From Sulfurimonas sp. (lineage in GTDB: Bacteria > Campylobacterota > Campylobacteria > Campylobacterales > Sulfurimonadaceae): 45,405 nt of DNA. Every line of letters begins with the position of its first letter. Positions within the stretch are counted from its first letter, which is position 1. A program made the translations under genes and the position numbers. A model generated the notes under the pieces. That model had not been told where the DNA came from. It saw only the letters and a list, made by a program, of their open reading frames with translations, and made no database searches. Of this stretch, positions 15,919-28,012 are shown one piece after another. Location: the NCBI RefSeq assembly GCF_018698455.1, contig NZ_JABIOQ010000059.1, positions 1 to 45,405 on the forward strand, in the 5' to 3' direction.

Positions 15919-16344
15919 ATGAAAAAGCTATTATTACTTTTAGCATTGCTTACATCACTATTTAGTGTTGAACTTGGATGGATGGATGATTACAAACAAG
16001 CTTTAGTTGATGCAAAAAAAGAGAACAAGCTTATTTATTTGCTGATAACTTCATCAACTTGTTCTTGGTGTCAAATGTTCAAAGATATAACATTGCAAGA
16101 TAAGAAACTAATCCAGCGTTTAGAAAAAGAATTTATTACAGTACAGCTAGTACGTGATTTTGATAAGATTCCCGAGGGTTTTGAGAGTTCTCCTGTTCCA
16201 AGACACTATTTTACAGATAGTGATGGAGTTATGCTTTATAATTCGCTTGGGTATAGAGATGAAGAAACATTTGAAGTATTTATTGATAATGCAGAAGAAA
16301 AATTTGAGATGAATAATGAAAATAAAAGTAAAGGAAAAAAATGA
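15919..16344 (+). CDS. secreted thioredoxin-like protein (CSWC)
   Basis: 141 aa. The signal peptide MKKLLLLLALLTSLFSVELG is followed by a thioredoxin-7/DUF255-type fold. YLLITSSTCSWCQMFKD has the redox CxxC, and FESSPVPRHYFTDSDG has the cis-Pro region. A Lys-rich tail follows. Likely a periplasmic thiol-disulfide protein. The ATG at 15919 is preferred (GGAAG five bases upstream) over the TTG at 15907. It starts just after dapE and overlaps ridA by ATGA. Confidence 0.8.
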   Translation: MKKLLLLLALLTSLFSVELGWMDDYKQALVDAKKENKLIYLLITSSTCSWCQMFKDITLQDKKLIQRLEKEFITVQLVRDFDKIPEGFESSPVPRHYFTDSDGVMLYNSLGYRDEETFEVFIDNAEEKFEMNNENKSKGKK

Positions 16345-16721
16345 AATTAGTACAAACAGAAAAAGCTCCCTCGGCAATAGGACCATACTCACAAGCAGTA
16401 GTGGCAAATGGTATAGTATACACATCAGGTCAGATCGCATTAACTCCTGAGGGAACAGATGAACTATTAAGTGAGGGTGTAATCGTACAAGCTGTAAGAG
16501 TAATGAAAAATCTTGAGGCAGTTCTTGAAGCGGCAGGTAGTTCACTAGACGATGTTGTCAAAACTACAATTTTCTTAGCAGATATGAATGATTTTGCAGT
16601 TGTAAATGAAGTTTATGAAGAAGCTTTTGGTTCACATAAACCAGCTCGAGCAACAGTTGCTGTAAAAACATTACCTAAAAATGCATTAGTAGAGATAGAC
16701 GCTGTTGCTTTAGTAAAGTGA
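16341..16721 (+). CDS. ridA: RidA family (YjgF/UK114) enamine/imine deaminase
   Basis: 126 aa, usual length. APSAIGPYSQAVVANGIVYTSGQIAL is the family N-terminal half. HKPARATVAVKTLPKNALVEID is the signature, with the conserved Arg that binds the substrate carboxylate and the catalytic-site Glu near the end. It would hydrolyse reactive 2-aminoacrylate-type enamines. Last gene of the run. Confidence 0.95.
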   Translation: MKLVQTEKAPSAIGPYSQAVVANGIVYTSGQIALTPEGTDELLSEGVIVQAVRVMKNLEAVLEAAGSSLDDVVKTTIFLADMNDFAVVNEVYEEAFGSHKPARATVAVKTLPKNALVEIDAVALVK

Positions 16722-16748
16722 TTAAATAAAACTTAAAGCTTATTAGGG

Positions 16749-16754
16749 TATAAT
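16749..16754 (+). promoter_or_regulatory. -10 box for rplU operon
   Basis: TATAAT in the 78-bp gap between ridA and rplU, 46 bases before the rplU ATG, preceded by a T-rich stretch rather than a -35 box. Confidence 0.6.
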
Positions 16755-16799
16755 TCCGGCACTTTTTGTAGAAATACATATTTATTTTAAGGACCATAG

Positions 16800-17108
16800 A
16801 TGTACGCAATAATTAAAAATGGTGGAAAACAGTATAAAGTTACAGAAGGTGATGAATTATCACTAGATAAAATGTCACTTGAAGCTGGTTCTGTTGTAGA
16901 AATCAAAGAAGTTTTAGCAGTAAATGCTGGTGAACTTAAAACGGGAGCTCCTTTTGTTGAAGGTGCTATAGTAACGGCTGTAGTTATCAATGAGGGACGT
17001 GACAGAAAAGTAGTAATTTTCAAGAAACGTCGTCGTAAAGATAGTAAAGTTAAACGTGGTTTTAGAAGAGACTTCACTCGTGTTAGAATCACGAAAATAG
17101 CTGCATAA
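16800..17108 (+). CDS. rplU: 50S ribosomal protein L21
   Basis: 102 aa. [18 protein letters not shown] is the L21 start. [19 protein letters not shown] is the basic 23S rRNA-binding segment, and the end is FTRVRITKI. First gene of the rplU-rpmA-obg group conserved across bacteria; AAGGACC precedes the ATG. Confidence 0.98.
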   Translation: MYAIIKNGGKQYKVTEGDELSLDKMSLEAGSVVEIKEVLAVNAGELKTGAPFVEGAIVTAVVINEGRDRKVVIFKKRRRKDSKVKRGFRRDFTRVRITKIAA

Positions 17109-17133
17109 GCTAAAATAACTCAAGGAGCATAGA

Positions 17134-17391
17134 ATGGCACATAAGAAAGGTCAAGGAAGTACGCAGAATAATCGCGACTCAGCTGGTAGAAGACTTGGTG
17201 TAAAGAAATTTGGTGGAGAAGTTGTTATTCCTGGTAACATCATCATTCGTCAACGTGGAACTAAAGTTCACCCTGGTAACAATGTAGGAATGGGAAAAGA
17301 TCATACTATATTTGCACTTATTGAAGGTGTTGTTACTTTTGAACGTAAAGATAAAAAACGTCAACAAGTTTCAGTAGTTCCTGCAGCTTAA
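17134..17391 (+). CDS. rpmA: 50S ribosomal protein L27
   Basis: 85 aa. [20 protein letters not shown] is the flexible N-terminal arm that reaches the peptidyl-transferase centre. No Firmicutes-type cleavable extension is present. [20 protein letters not shown] is the family core. It lies 25 bp after rplU with an AAGGAG site. Confidence 0.98.
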   Translation: MAHKKGQGSTQNNRDSAGRRLGVKKFGGEVVIPGNIIIRQRGTKVHPGNNVGMGKDHTIFALIEGVVTFERKDKKRQQVSVVPAA

Positions 17392-17404
17392 TTCTACAAA
17401 TATT

Positions 17405-17428
17405 TGGGCTTAGCCCATTTATTCTATT
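17405..17428 (+). terminator. possible intrinsic terminator after rpmA
   Basis: TGGGC (17405-17409) pairs with GCCCA (17413-17417) across a TTA loop, followed by TTTATTCTATT. The stem is only five pairs, so it is weak and may allow read-through to obg. Confidence 0.45.
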
Positions 17429-17567
17429 CCCTCATAACGGAATTTAATATTCCAAACCAAACAAATATTTAACAATTAACTCTTTTATTCTCAAAGTCAA
17501 TTTTTAAGTATTTTAGTTTTAATACAATAAAGTATCTCTTATTAACATAGATACTCAAGGAGCACAT

Positions 17568-18668
17568 TTGTTTACAGATAGCGTCGAATTAACAGTAAGT
17601 TCAGGTAAAGGTGGACAAGGGTGTGTCGCATTTCGTCGTGAGAAGTTTGTACTCAATGGTGGTCCAAATGGTGGGGATGGTGGCAAAGGTGGTGATATCC
17701 ATTTTAAATGTGATAATAATACACACACTCTCTCTCACTTTCAAAGAAAGATGCACATTAAAGCAGATGGTGGAAAGCCAGGAGAAGGCTCAAACTGTAC
17801 TGGAAGATCAGGCTCTAAAACAGTAGTTATTGTTCCGCCTGGAACACAAATTATTGATAATGACACTGGTGATATTCTCTTTGATATGACAACAGATGGT
17901 CAAGAAGAGAAATTTCTTCAAGGTGGAAAAGGTGGACTCGGAAATACTCACTTTAAGTCACCAACAAATCAAAGACCTACTTATTCACAACCAGGTGAAA
18001 AGGGTGAAACAAGAGCTATAAAGCTTGACCTTAAACTTATAGCGGACATAGGACTTGTTGGTTTTCCAAATGTTGGAAAGTCTACACTTATTTCAACTGT
18101 GTCAAACGCAAGACCAGAAATAGCGAACTATGAGTTTACAACACTGACTCCAAAGCTTGGCCAAGTAAATATTGGGGATTATGAGTCGTTTGTAATGGCA
18201 GATATTCCTGGAATTATTGGTGGTGCTCACGAAGGCAAAGGTTTAGGAATTCAATTTTTACGTCATATTGAACGTACGAAAATACTTTTATATATGGTGG
18301 ATTTAGGAAACTATAGAGAGCTGAAAGAGCAGATAGAAGTTCTAAAAGATGAGATAGCTTCATTCTCTGAAATTTTAGGTGAGAGTAAATTTGCAATAGC
18401 ATTAACTCGTTCAGATGTTGTCCCACCTGATGAGTTGAATGCTCAGGTTAATGATTTTATAGAGATGCTTGGTCTTAAAGCGACTTATGAAAATGAGTTT
18501 GAATTTGATTCTAAAATACCTTTTTATATTCAAAAAAGTGCATCAGATGAATTAGGTTTTGATAAAACTCAGCCATATTTGATTGCACCAATATCTTCAG
18601 CGACTCATAAAAATATAGATGCACTTAAGCATGCTCTATTTAATTTAGTTCTGACTGATAGAAAGTAG
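17568..18668 (+). CDS. obg: GTPase Obg/CgtA
   Basis: 366 aa. The glycine-rich Obg fold (1-158) has GGPNGGDGGKGG. The G domain follows: G1 GFPNVGKS (165-172), switch I TTLTP, G3 DIPG (212-215) and G5 ISSA near residue 345. At G4 the usual NKxD is TRSD (280-283). Obg binds the 50S subunit and acts in ribosome maturation and stress control. The start is TTG at 17568 with AAGGAG eight bases upstream; it aligns with the usual Obg start. Confidence 0.96.
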   Translation: MFTDSVELTVSSGKGGQGCVAFRREKFVLNGGPNGGDGGKGGDIHFKCDNNTHTLSHFQRKMHIKADGGKPGEGSNCTGRSGSKTVVIVPPGTQIIDNDTGDILFDMTTDGQEEKFLQGGKGGLGNTHFKSPTNQRPTYSQPGEKGETRAIKLDLKLIADIGLVGFPNVGKSTLISTVSNARPEIANYEFTTLTPKLGQVNIGDYESFVMADIPGIIGGAHEGKGLGIQFLRHIERTKILLYMVDLGNYRELKEQIEVLKDEIASFSEILGESKFAIALTRSDVVPPDELNAQVNDFIEMLGLKATYENEFEFDSKIPFYIQKSASDELGFDKTQPYLIAPISSATHKNIDALKHALFNLVLTDRK

Positions 18669-18673
18669 TAAAC

Positions 18674-19432
18674 TTGCGAATTGTAGTTAAAGTTGGTAGT
18701 GCAGTTTTAACTCAAAGTGGAGTTCTGGCTCTAGATAGAATGCAATCACTTGTAGAGTATTTAGTAGAGCTAAAAAAAGAGAATGAAGTAATAATTGTAT
18801 CATCAGGTGCTGTGTCAGCAGGATATACTAAATTAAAGCTCGACAGAAGTATTCTTCATAACAAACAAGCCTTAGCCTCTTTGGGACAGCCAATCCTAAT
18901 GAGAGAATATACTAAAAAATTTGAAAAACAAGATCTTTTATGTGCACAAGTTTTAGTAACTGCGGCAAATCTCAATAAAATTGATGATGTACAAAGAATT
19001 AAAAACACAGTTGAAGTACTTCTTGGTAATGGAATAATCCCTATAGTTAATGAGAATGATGCGACAGCAACAGATGAGTTAGAAGTTGGAGATAATGACC
19101 AACTTTCAGGATATATTACCGCACATATAAATGCAGACCTCCTTATAATCCTTTCAGATATAGATGCCTACTATGATATGGATCCAAGAAAACATAAAAA
19201 TGCAAAAGTTTTAAAAGTTGTTCATTCAATTAGTGATGAGGAACTGAGTAAAAATGCAACACCTCATGATGTTTTTGCAACTGGTGGAATAGTAACAAAG
19301 TTAAAAGCGGCAGCATATCTGCAGAAATTAAATATTGATATGTTTTTAGCAAGTGGTTTTAACCTAGATGATGTCAAAAGCTATACACTAAATGCGACAC
19401 ATTGTGGTGGCACACTCTTTACAAAGGCTTAA
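18674..19432 (+). CDS. proB: glutamate 5-kinase
   Basis: 252 aa amino-acid kinase domain only; the C-terminal PUA domain of E. coli ProB (367 aa) is absent. IVVKVGSAVL is the ATP phosphate-binding start. IIVSSGAVSAG, IVNENDATATDELEVGDND (glutamate binding) and FATGGIVTKLKAA follow. First step of proline synthesis. The start is TTG at 18674, five bases after obg. Confidence 0.95.
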   Translation: MRIVVKVGSAVLTQSGVLALDRMQSLVEYLVELKKENEVIIVSSGAVSAGYTKLKLDRSILHNKQALASLGQPILMREYTKKFEKQDLLCAQVLVTAANLNKIDDVQRIKNTVEVLLGNGIIPIVNENDATATDELEVGDNDQLSGYITAHINADLLIILSDIDAYYDMDPRKHKNAKVLKVVHSISDEELSKNATPHDVFATGGIVTKLKAAAYLQKLNIDMFLASGFNLDDVKSYTLNATHCGGTLFTKA

Positions 19433-19433
19433 T

Positions 19434-20342
19434 ATGAATATTATTTTTATGGGTACACCAGATTATGCTGAGAAGATTTTACTAAGATTGATTGAAGAAC
19501 CAAATATTAATGTAGTTGGTGTTTATACACAGCCAGATAAACCGGTTGGACGAAAAAAAGTTATGTCGTCCCCTGCAGTTAAAGTTTTAGCACAAGCACA
19601 TGATATTAATGTTTATCAACCAAATCGCCTTCGTGATGATGAAGTCGTAGTTGAACTTTTAAAAATTGAGTGTGATTACATTGTTGTAGCAGCTTATGGA
19701 CAGATACTTCCTAGTAAAATATTAGACCATGCACCATGTATCAACCTCCATGCATCTATACTCCCTCAGTATCGTGGGGCAAGTCCAATTCAGCAGACTC
19801 TCTTAAATGATGATAGAGAAACTGGTGTTACAGCAATGCTAATGGAAGAAGGTTTAGATACTGGTGATGTTTTAAAAATAATGAAAATTGCTGTCGATAA
19901 AGACATGATGGTTTCTCCTCTTTTTGATGACTTAACTGGGGTTGCAACAGATTTAACAGTTGATGTTTTAGAAAACTTTTCTTCATATACTCCTCAGAAA
20001 CAAGATGAGCACAAGGCAACACACTGTAAAAAGATTACAAAATCTGATGGAGAAGTGACATTTGATAATGCAAATATTATTTATAATAAATATCGTGCAT
20101 TTACTCCATGGCCTGGAATTTATTTAAAAAGTGGATTGAAATTAAAACAGATTATTTTGGAAGACAAAGTATCTCACAACAGAATAGCTAAAATCATCTC
20201 TATAGATACAGACAGTATTGTTATTTCTTGTGAAACAGGAAGCTTAAGAATTTTCAGTGTGCAACCTCAGTCTAAAAAAGAGATGGATGTACTATCTTAT
20301 ATAAATGGGAAAAGACTAAATCTTGAAGACACTTTTCTTTAA
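19434..20342 (+). CDS. fmt: methionyl-tRNA formyltransferase
   Basis: 302 aa. MNIIFMGTPDYAEKILLRL is the standard start; the ATG at 19434 follows AAAGG. The catalytic core is INLHASILPQYRGASPIQ, with the conserved Asn, His and later Asp in MEEGLDTGD. The OB-like C-terminal domain begins at AFTPWPGIYL. It formylates Met-tRNAfMet. The 3' end overlaps birA by 20 bp. Confidence 0.96.
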   Translation: MNIIFMGTPDYAEKILLRLIEEPNINVVGVYTQPDKPVGRKKVMSSPAVKVLAQAHDINVYQPNRLRDDEVVVELLKIECDYIVVAAYGQILPSKILDHAPCINLHASILPQYRGASPIQQTLLNDDRETGVTAMLMEEGLDTGDVLKIMKIAVDKDMMVSPLFDDLTGVATDLTVDVLENFSSYTPQKQDEHKATHCKKITKSDGEVTFDNANIIYNKYRAFTPWPGIYLKSGLKLKQIILEDKVSHNRIAKIISIDTDSIVISCETGSLRIFSVQPQSKKEMDVLSYINGKRLNLEDTFL

Positions 20343-20958
20343 AAGCCTCCCATCAACACAGACATACCTTAAGAATTTACTTAAACAAGATAAAACAATA
20401 ACGAGCATTGCTGTTGTTGCAGGTATTCAAACTGCAGGCATTGGAAGTCGTGATAATTCCTGGAATTCAATAGAAGGAAATCTTTTTTTATCTTTTAGTA
20501 TGAAAATTTCTGATTTACCAAAAGATTTAAAAATAGAATCTGCTTCTATTTATTTTTCTTATCTTTTAAAAGAGACCTTATCCGAACTAGGATCTAAGGT
20601 TTTAGTAAAATGGCCAAATGATCTGTACTTGAGAGATAAAAAAATTGCTGGAATGATTACCAATATAGTTGATGATAGACTTGTATGTGGAGTAGGTGTA
20701 AACTTGGTAAGTTCACCTACTGGCTTTGGACATGTAGATATTGAAATAAGGAAAGAAATTCTCTTGAAAAATTATTTTAAAAATATCGCTAAAAAAGTTT
20801 TATGGAAGCAAGTATTTAGTAAATATAAGTTAGAATACTACACAAATAAAAATTTATATACACATGTTAACGGTGCTAAAATTCATTTGAATAATACAGA
20901 ACTTCAAGATGATGGAAGTTTAAAGATAAATGGTGAGAGGATATATAGTTTAAGATGA
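20323..20958 (+). CDS. birA: biotin--[acetyl-CoA-carboxylase] ligase
   Basis: 211 aa, catalytic class I ligase without the DNA-binding HTH of E. coli BirA, so it cannot be a bio-operon repressor by that route. QTAGIGSRDNSW is the biotinyl-AMP loop (GRGRxGR in others), KWPNDL and KIAGMI are the substrate-binding motifs, and GVGVNL closes the site. The start is TTG at 20323, inside fmt. It ends with an ATGA overlap into parA. Confidence 0.9.
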   Translation: MKTLFFKSLPSTQTYLKNLLKQDKTITSIAVVAGIQTAGIGSRDNSWNSIEGNLFLSFSMKISDLPKDLKIESASIYFSYLLKETLSELGSKVLVKWPNDLYLRDKKIAGMITNIVDDRLVCGVGVNLVSSPTGFGHVDIEIRKEILLKNYFKNIAKKVLWKQVFSKYKLEYYTNKNLYTHVNGAKIHLNNTELQDDGSLKINGERIYSLR

Positions 20959-21737
20959 GCGAAGTAATAGTAATTGCAAATCAGAAAGGTGGTGTAGGTA
21001 AAACTACAACAGCTGTTAATCTAGCCGCATCATTAGCAGTAGCTGAGAAAAAAGTGCTGTTAATAGACTCGGATCCACAGGCCAATGCTACTACCTCTTT
21101 GGGGTTTCACAGGAATGATTATGAGTTCAATATTTATCATGTTCTTATAGGAACAAAAAAGTTAAAAGATATTATATTAAAGTCAGATTTACATACTCTG
21201 CACCTTGCACCTTCGAACATAGGTCTTGTAGGGATAGAAAAAGAGTACTACGACACAGATAAAGCGAAAGGGCGAGAACTAGTTCTTAAGCGTGCTATTG
21301 CGAATGTCAAAAAAGATTATGATTATATTATTATTGATTCCCCACCAGCGTTAGGGCCAATGACTATTAATGCTCTTTGTGCTTCTAATTCTGTGGTAAT
21401 ACCAATTCAGTGTGAATTTTTTGCTCTAGAGGGTTTAGCTCAACTTTTAAACACTGTGAAATTAGTAAGAAAATCAATAAACCCTAAACTAAGTATTAAA
21501 GGCTTTGTGCCAACTATGTTTAGTGCACAAAATAACCTTTCCAAACAAGTTTTTGCAGATTTAAAACAACACTTTAAAGGGAAGCTTTTTAAAGATGACG
21601 ATGATGAGTACATAGTAGTTCCAAGAAATGTAAAACTAGCAGAGGCTCCATCTTTTGGTAAACCAGCTATTCTTTATGATGTTAAATCGAGTGGTTCTAT
21701 CGCTTACCAAAATTTAGCAAAAGCGATAATGAGATAA
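20955..21737 (+). CDS. parA: chromosome-partitioning ATPase ParA (Soj)
   Basis: 260 aa, chromosomal short type. The deviant Walker A is KGGVGKTT (11-18), with LIDSDPQANATTSLG (Walker A') and IIIDSPPALGPMTINAL (Walker B). It binds nucleoid DNA as an ATP dimer and is stimulated by ParB to segregate origins. Directly followed by parB, sharing one base. Confidence 0.97.
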   Translation: MSEVIVIANQKGGVGKTTTAVNLAASLAVAEKKVLLIDSDPQANATTSLGFHRNDYEFNIYHVLIGTKKLKDIILKSDLHTLHLAPSNIGLVGIEKEYYDTDKAKGRELVLKRAIANVKKDYDYIIIDSPPALGPMTINALCASNSVVIPIQCEFFALEGLAQLLNTVKLVRKSINPKLSIKGFVPTMFSAQNNLSKQVFADLKQHFKGKLFKDDDDEYIVVPRNVKLAEAPSFGKPAILYDVKSSGSIAYQNLAKAIMR

Positions 21738-22579
21738 TGAAAAGTCAAAAATTAGGACGTGGATTAGATGCTCTTTTAGGGGAGATGGGTGAAGCTTATG
21801 AAAATGAGAGCACACAGCATGATACAGTAATCGAAATATCAGTTAAAGATATTCGAGCTAATCCTTTCCAACCTAGAAAAACTTTTAACGAAGATGCTCT
21901 TCTTGAGTTAGCAGAATCAATTAAAAATGATGGACTTATACAGCCTATCGTTGTGACGGAAGATATAGATGGATATGTAATTATTGCAGGTGAGCGAAGA
22001 TTTCGTGCTACAAAAATTGCAAAAATAAAAGCAATACGTGCAATAGTTTTAAATTCTGATGAACAAAAAATGCGTCAATATGCACTTGTTGAAAATATTC
22101 AACGCGAAGAATTAAATTCTATTGAACTAGCAGAAGCTTACGGCGAGCTTATTAAAATACATAATATTACTCATGATGAGCTAGCATCTAAAATTCATAA
22201 GAGTAGAACACATATTACTAATACTTTAAGACTTTTACAACTTTCCATAAAAACACAAAAAGCACTTTTAGAGAAAAAAATTACAGCTGGACATGCTAAA
22301 GTGCTAGTTGGATTAGATGATGAAAATCAACATTTAATAGTAAATTCAATTATTGGACAAAAACTTAGTGTAAGAGAAGTTGAATCGATGATTAAAAGTA
22401 TGAAAACAAGCGAAGAAGTTTGTAGACCAAGAAAAGAAGAAATTAGATATGACTTTATTCTTTTAAAAGAGAAACTCACTAAACTTGGTTTAAATACAAA
22501 AATATCAAAAAAAAGCTTAACATTAGAGTTTTCATCTCAAGATGAGATAGAAGATTTTATGGCACTTATTAAACAATAA
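21737..22579 (+). CDS. parB: chromosome-partitioning protein ParB (Spo0J)
   Basis: 280 aa. LGRGLDALLGEM is the N-terminal ParA-contact region. IRANPFQPRKTF begins the ParB/Srx CTPase domain, and GERRFRATKIAKI is its conserved box. ENIQREELNSIELAEAY leads to the HTH (HDELASKIHKSRTHITNTLRLL). A C-terminal dimerisation part follows. No clear parS site was found in the window. Start TAATG overlap with parA. Confidence 0.97.
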   Translation: MKSQKLGRGLDALLGEMGEAYENESTQHDTVIEISVKDIRANPFQPRKTFNEDALLELAESIKNDGLIQPIVVTEDIDGYVIIAGERRFRATKIAKIKAIRAIVLNSDEQKMRQYALVENIQREELNSIELAEAYGELIKIHNITHDELASKIHKSRTHITNTLRLLQLSIKTQKALLEKKITAGHAKVLVGLDDENQHLIVNSIIGQKLSVREVESMIKSMKTSEEVCRPRKEEIRYDFILLKEKLTKLGLNTKISKKSLTLEFSSQDEIEDFMALIKQ

Positions 22580-22633
22580 ACAATAAAATTTATTTTTTTT
22601 TCTACTTTAACTATCCTTTCAATTTAATCATAG

Positions 22634-22639
22634 TATAAT
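22634..22639 (+). promoter_or_regulatory. -10 box for atp operon
   Basis: TATAAT 23 bases before the atpF' ATG, in the only sizeable gap (82 bp) between parB and the atp genes. A strong AGGAGGT site (22652-22658) follows. Confidence 0.6.
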
Positions 22640-22661
22640 CTCGAAACTTTTAGGAGGTGCT

Positions 22662-23084
22662 ATGTTAGATATAAATCCAATACTACTTTTGGCTACATTT
22701 GTCGTATTTGTTTCTCTTATAGCCGTTTTAAATAGTTGGCTTTATAACCCATTATTTAGTTTTATGAATAATCGTAATGATGATATCAAAAGAGACCTCG
22801 ATAGAGTAGGTTCTAATGATGATGAAATCAATGCGCTTAACGCACAAGCTGAAGAAATAGTTATGAATGCTAAACTAGAAGCTGCGGCCCTAAGGGAAAA
22901 AGTTATTACGGATGCTAAGGAATTAGCTGATAGTAAATTAGAAGCAAAGCGTGCTGAGCTTGCAAAAGAGTATTTAGAATTTGAGCAATCACTTTATAAA
23001 TCCAAAGAAGAGTTGACTACTGACTTAATGTCACAAGTTCCGGTGTTTAAAGAAGCTGTTAAAGCTAAATTTAGTCAAATATAA
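22662..23084 (+). CDS. atpF': F0F1 ATP synthase subunit b'
   Basis: 140 aa. One N-terminal membrane helix (ILLLATFVVFVSLIAVLNSWLY) is followed by a long charged coiled coil rich in Ala and Glu (NAQAEEIVMNAKLEAAALREK). It pairs with subunit b to form the peripheral stalk. Campylobacterota carry both b' and b. Strong AGGAGGT site. Confidence 0.92.
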   Translation: MLDINPILLLATFVVFVSLIAVLNSWLYNPLFSFMNNRNDDIKRDLDRVGSNDDEINALNAQAEEIVMNAKLEAAALREKVITDAKELADSKLEAKRAELAKEYLEFEQSLYKSKEELTTDLMSQVPVFKEAVKAKFSQI

Positions 23085-23093
23085 GGGTGTAAT

Positions 23094-23606
23094 GTGAGTA
23101 GAATTCTATTATTAATCATAATGATATCAACTTATGCACTTGCATCTGAAGCTGTGCATGGTGAAACAGATATAGTTCAAAGAACTGTAAACTTTTTACT
23201 TTTTGCTGGGCTTGTTTGGTATTTAGTTGGGGAACCTGCAAAAGCTTATTTTGCATCAAGAAGTCAGGGAATATCTGGTGAATTAAAAAAGGTTCAAGAG
23301 AAACTCGAAGAGTCAATTACTTTAAAAAAAGATGCACTTGTAAAAATATCTGATGCTGAGAAATTTGCTAGAAATTTACTTGTATCATCTAAAAAAGAAA
23401 ATAAAGTAATTAATGACAAAATCATGAATCAGTGCGATACAGACTTAGAGATTATTTCTACACAAAGTGTATCTTTCAAAGAGTTTGAAGAGAGAAAAAT
23501 GGTTCGTAGTGTTGTTGAAGATGTTCTGAATGAGACATTAGTCCAAAGTTCAGAAAGTTTCGATAAACAAGCAATGGTGAATGTTATCTTGAAAAAGGTC
23601 GCTTAG
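23094..23606 (+). CDS. atpF: F0F1 ATP synthase subunit b
   Basis: 170 aa. A signal-like N-terminus (MSRILLLIIMISTYALASEA) precedes the membrane helix VNFLLFAGLVWYLVGEPAKAYF and then a coiled-coil stalk. The extra leading hydrophobic segment is seen in this phylum's b subunits. The start is GTG at 23094 with AAGGG upstream. Confidence 0.92.
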   Translation: MSRILLLIIMISTYALASEAVHGETDIVQRTVNFLLFAGLVWYLVGEPAKAYFASRSQGISGELKKVQEKLEESITLKKDALVKISDAEKFARNLLVSSKKENKVINDKIMNQCDTDLEIISTQSVSFKEFEERKMVRSVVEDVLNETLVQSSESFDKQAMVNVILKKVA

Positions 23607-24140
23607 ATGGAAGAACTTATCGCAAAAAAGTATATAAAAGCTTTAACAGATGACTTTGATATTGAATCTATTCAAAATAGTGCAGATATTTTTTCTGTGT
23701 TAGCAGATTCATTTACTGATGAAAAATTTAAAAGTATTATTATTAGCCCACTTGTGAGCAGTAGTGATAAAGAAAGTATTTTATTAGATGCTATTAAATC
23801 AGCTTCATCAGACAAAATAAATAATTTTATCAAACTTTTGGTTGAAAATAAACGTCTTGATATTATTCCTGCAATTGCAAAAGAGTTAAAAAAAGATATT
23901 GCAAATTCTACTAAAACTTATACTGGTATCATTTATAGTGATAGTGATATTGAGTTAAAAGTTTTAGAGGAATTAAGTCATGGTTTAAGTGCAAAGTTTA
24001 ATTCTACAATAACATTATTATTTGTTAAAAATGATTTTAATGGTATTAAAGTAGAAGTAACTGGACTTGGAATAGAAATTAGTTTTTGTAAAGATAGAAT
24101 CGATAGTCAAATAATAGAACATATAATTAAAGCAATTTAA
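23607..24140 (+). CDS. atpH: F0F1 ATP synthase subunit delta
   Basis: 177 aa OSCP/delta subunit linking the stalk to the top of F1. IAKKYIKALTDDF is the typical start. FIKLLVENKRLDIIPAIAKE is the conserved central motif. The C-terminal half is divergent, as is usual. It starts immediately after the atpF stop. Confidence 0.93.
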   Translation: MEELIAKKYIKALTDDFDIESIQNSADIFSVLADSFTDEKFKSIIISPLVSSSDKESILLDAIKSASSDKINNFIKLLVENKRLDIIPAIAKELKKDIANSTKTYTGIIYSDSDIELKVLEELSHGLSAKFNSTITLLFVKNDFNGIKVEVTGLGIEISFCKDRIDSQIIEHIIKAI

Positions 24141-24161
24141 CTTGATAAGAGGAGAACAATA

Positions 24162-25679
24162 GTGGTAGCAAAAATTCAAGCTGATGAGATCAGCTCAATA
24201 ATTAAAGAACGTATTGACAACTTTGAACTAAGTGTTGATATTAACGAAACAGGTAAAATTGTTTCTTATGCTGATGGTGTTGCACAAGTTTACGGACTAA
24301 GCAATGTTATGGCTGGTGAAATGGTAGAGTTCGAAGACGGTACACAAGGTTTAGTAATGAACCTTGAAGAAAGTAAAGTAGGTGTTGTTATACTTGGTGC
24401 TGGTACTGGACTTCGTGAAGGTGTGAGTGTTAAGCGTCTTGGAAAACTTTTACGTGTTCCAGTTGGTGATGCACTACTTGGTCGTGTTGTAAATGCACTA
24501 GGTGAGCCAATCGATGGTAGAGGTCCAATAGAAACAACAGAAACTCGTTTTGTTGAAGAAAAAGCACCTGGAATTATGGATAGAAAATCTGTACATGAGC
24601 CTTTATCAACTGGTATTAAAGCAATTGATGCTCTAGTTCCAATTGGTCGTGGTCAACGTGAGCTTATCATTGGTGATAGACAAACTGGTAAAACAACAGT
24701 TGCTCTAGATGCTATCATTAATCAAAAAGGTAATGGCGTTGTTTGTATTTATGTTGCCATTGGTCAAAAAGAATCTACAGTAGCACAAATTGTTCGTCGT
24801 TTAGAAGAACATGGTGCTTTAGAATATACAATTATTGTATCTGCAACTGCTGCTGAAGCTGCTGCACTTCAATTTTTAGCTCCATATACTGGCGTTACTA
24901 TGGGAGAATACTTCCGTGATAGTGCCAGACATGGTCTAATCGTATATGACGACTTATCTAAGCATGCGGTTGCATACCGTGAAATGTCACTTATTCTTCG
25001 TCGTCCTCCAGGTCGTGAAGCATACCCAGGTGATGTTTTCTATGTTCACTCTCGTTTACTTGAGCGTGCTGCTAAAATGTCTGATGAAAATGGAGCCGGT
25101 TCTTTAACTGCTCTTCCTATTATTGAAACACAAGAAGGTGATGTTGCGGCATATATTCCAACTAATGTTATTTCAATTACAGATGGTCAGATTTTCCTTG
25201 AAACTGACTTATTTAACTCTGGTGTTCGTCCAGCAATTAATGTAGGTCTTTCAGTTTCTCGTGTTGGTGGTGCTGCTCAAATTAAAGCTACTAAGCAAGT
25301 TGCTGGTACTTTAAGACTTGATCTTGCACAATATCGTGAGCTTCAAGCATTTGCACAGTTTGCATCTGATCTTGATGTTACATCTCGTAATCAACTAGAG
25401 CGTGGTCAGAGAATGGTAGAGGTTCTTAAACAGGGACCATTTTCTCCACTTTCAGCTGAAAAACAAGTTGTAATTATATTTGCTGGTAATACAGGTTTCT
25501 TAGATGATATGGATTCTTCAAACGTAGTGCGTTTCGAAGCTGAAATGTATCCATTCCTTGAAGCATCATATCCACAAATCTTTGAGAATATTAGAAGTAC
25601 TTCTAAGGTTGATGATGATACAAAATCATTACTTATGAAAGCTCTTGAAGAATTCAAAGCTAGCTTTATTGCTAACTAA
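24162..25679 (+). CDS. atpA: F0F1 ATP synthase subunit alpha
   Basis: 505 aa. The non-catalytic nucleotide site P-loop is GDRQTGKT (171-178). [39 protein letters not shown] spans the interface, and [20 protein letters not shown] carries the alpha-subunit signature with the Arg finger. The start is GTG at 24162 with AGAGGAG upstream. Confidence 0.98.
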   Translation: MVAKIQADEISSIIKERIDNFELSVDINETGKIVSYADGVAQVYGLSNVMAGEMVEFEDGTQGLVMNLEESKVGVVILGAGTGLREGVSVKRLGKLLRVPVGDALLGRVVNALGEPIDGRGPIETTETRFVEEKAPGIMDRKSVHEPLSTGIKAIDALVPIGRGQRELIIGDRQTGKTTVALDAIINQKGNGVVCIYVAIGQKESTVAQIVRRLEEHGALEYTIIVSATAAEAAALQFLAPYTGVTMGEYFRDSARHGLIVYDDLSKHAVAYREMSLILRRPPGREAYPGDVFYVHSRLLERAAKMSDENGAGSLTALPIIETQEGDVAAYIPTNVISITDGQIFLETDLFNSGVRPAINVGLSVSRVGGAAQIKATKQVAGTLRLDLAQYRELQAFAQFASDLDVTSRNQLERGQRMVEVLKQGPFSPLSAEKQVVIIFAGNTGFLDDMDSSNVVRFEAEMYPFLEASYPQIFENIRSTSKVDDDTKSLLMKALEEFKASFIAN

Positions 25680-25690
25680 GGAATACTAAA

Positions 25691-27987
<2,297 letters not shown>

Positions 27988-28012
27988 GCATTATGCTTAT
28001 TAAAGGACTATA

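Noticed and set aside
18674-19432. proB as truncated because the PUA domain is missing
   Set aside because: Short ProB enzymes are normal in many bacteria, and the gene runs directly to fmt with no relic of a PUA domain.
22570-22612. AT-only hairpin plus T-run as a parB terminator
   Set aside because: The stem is entirely A/T with almost no loop, too weak to call as a terminator.
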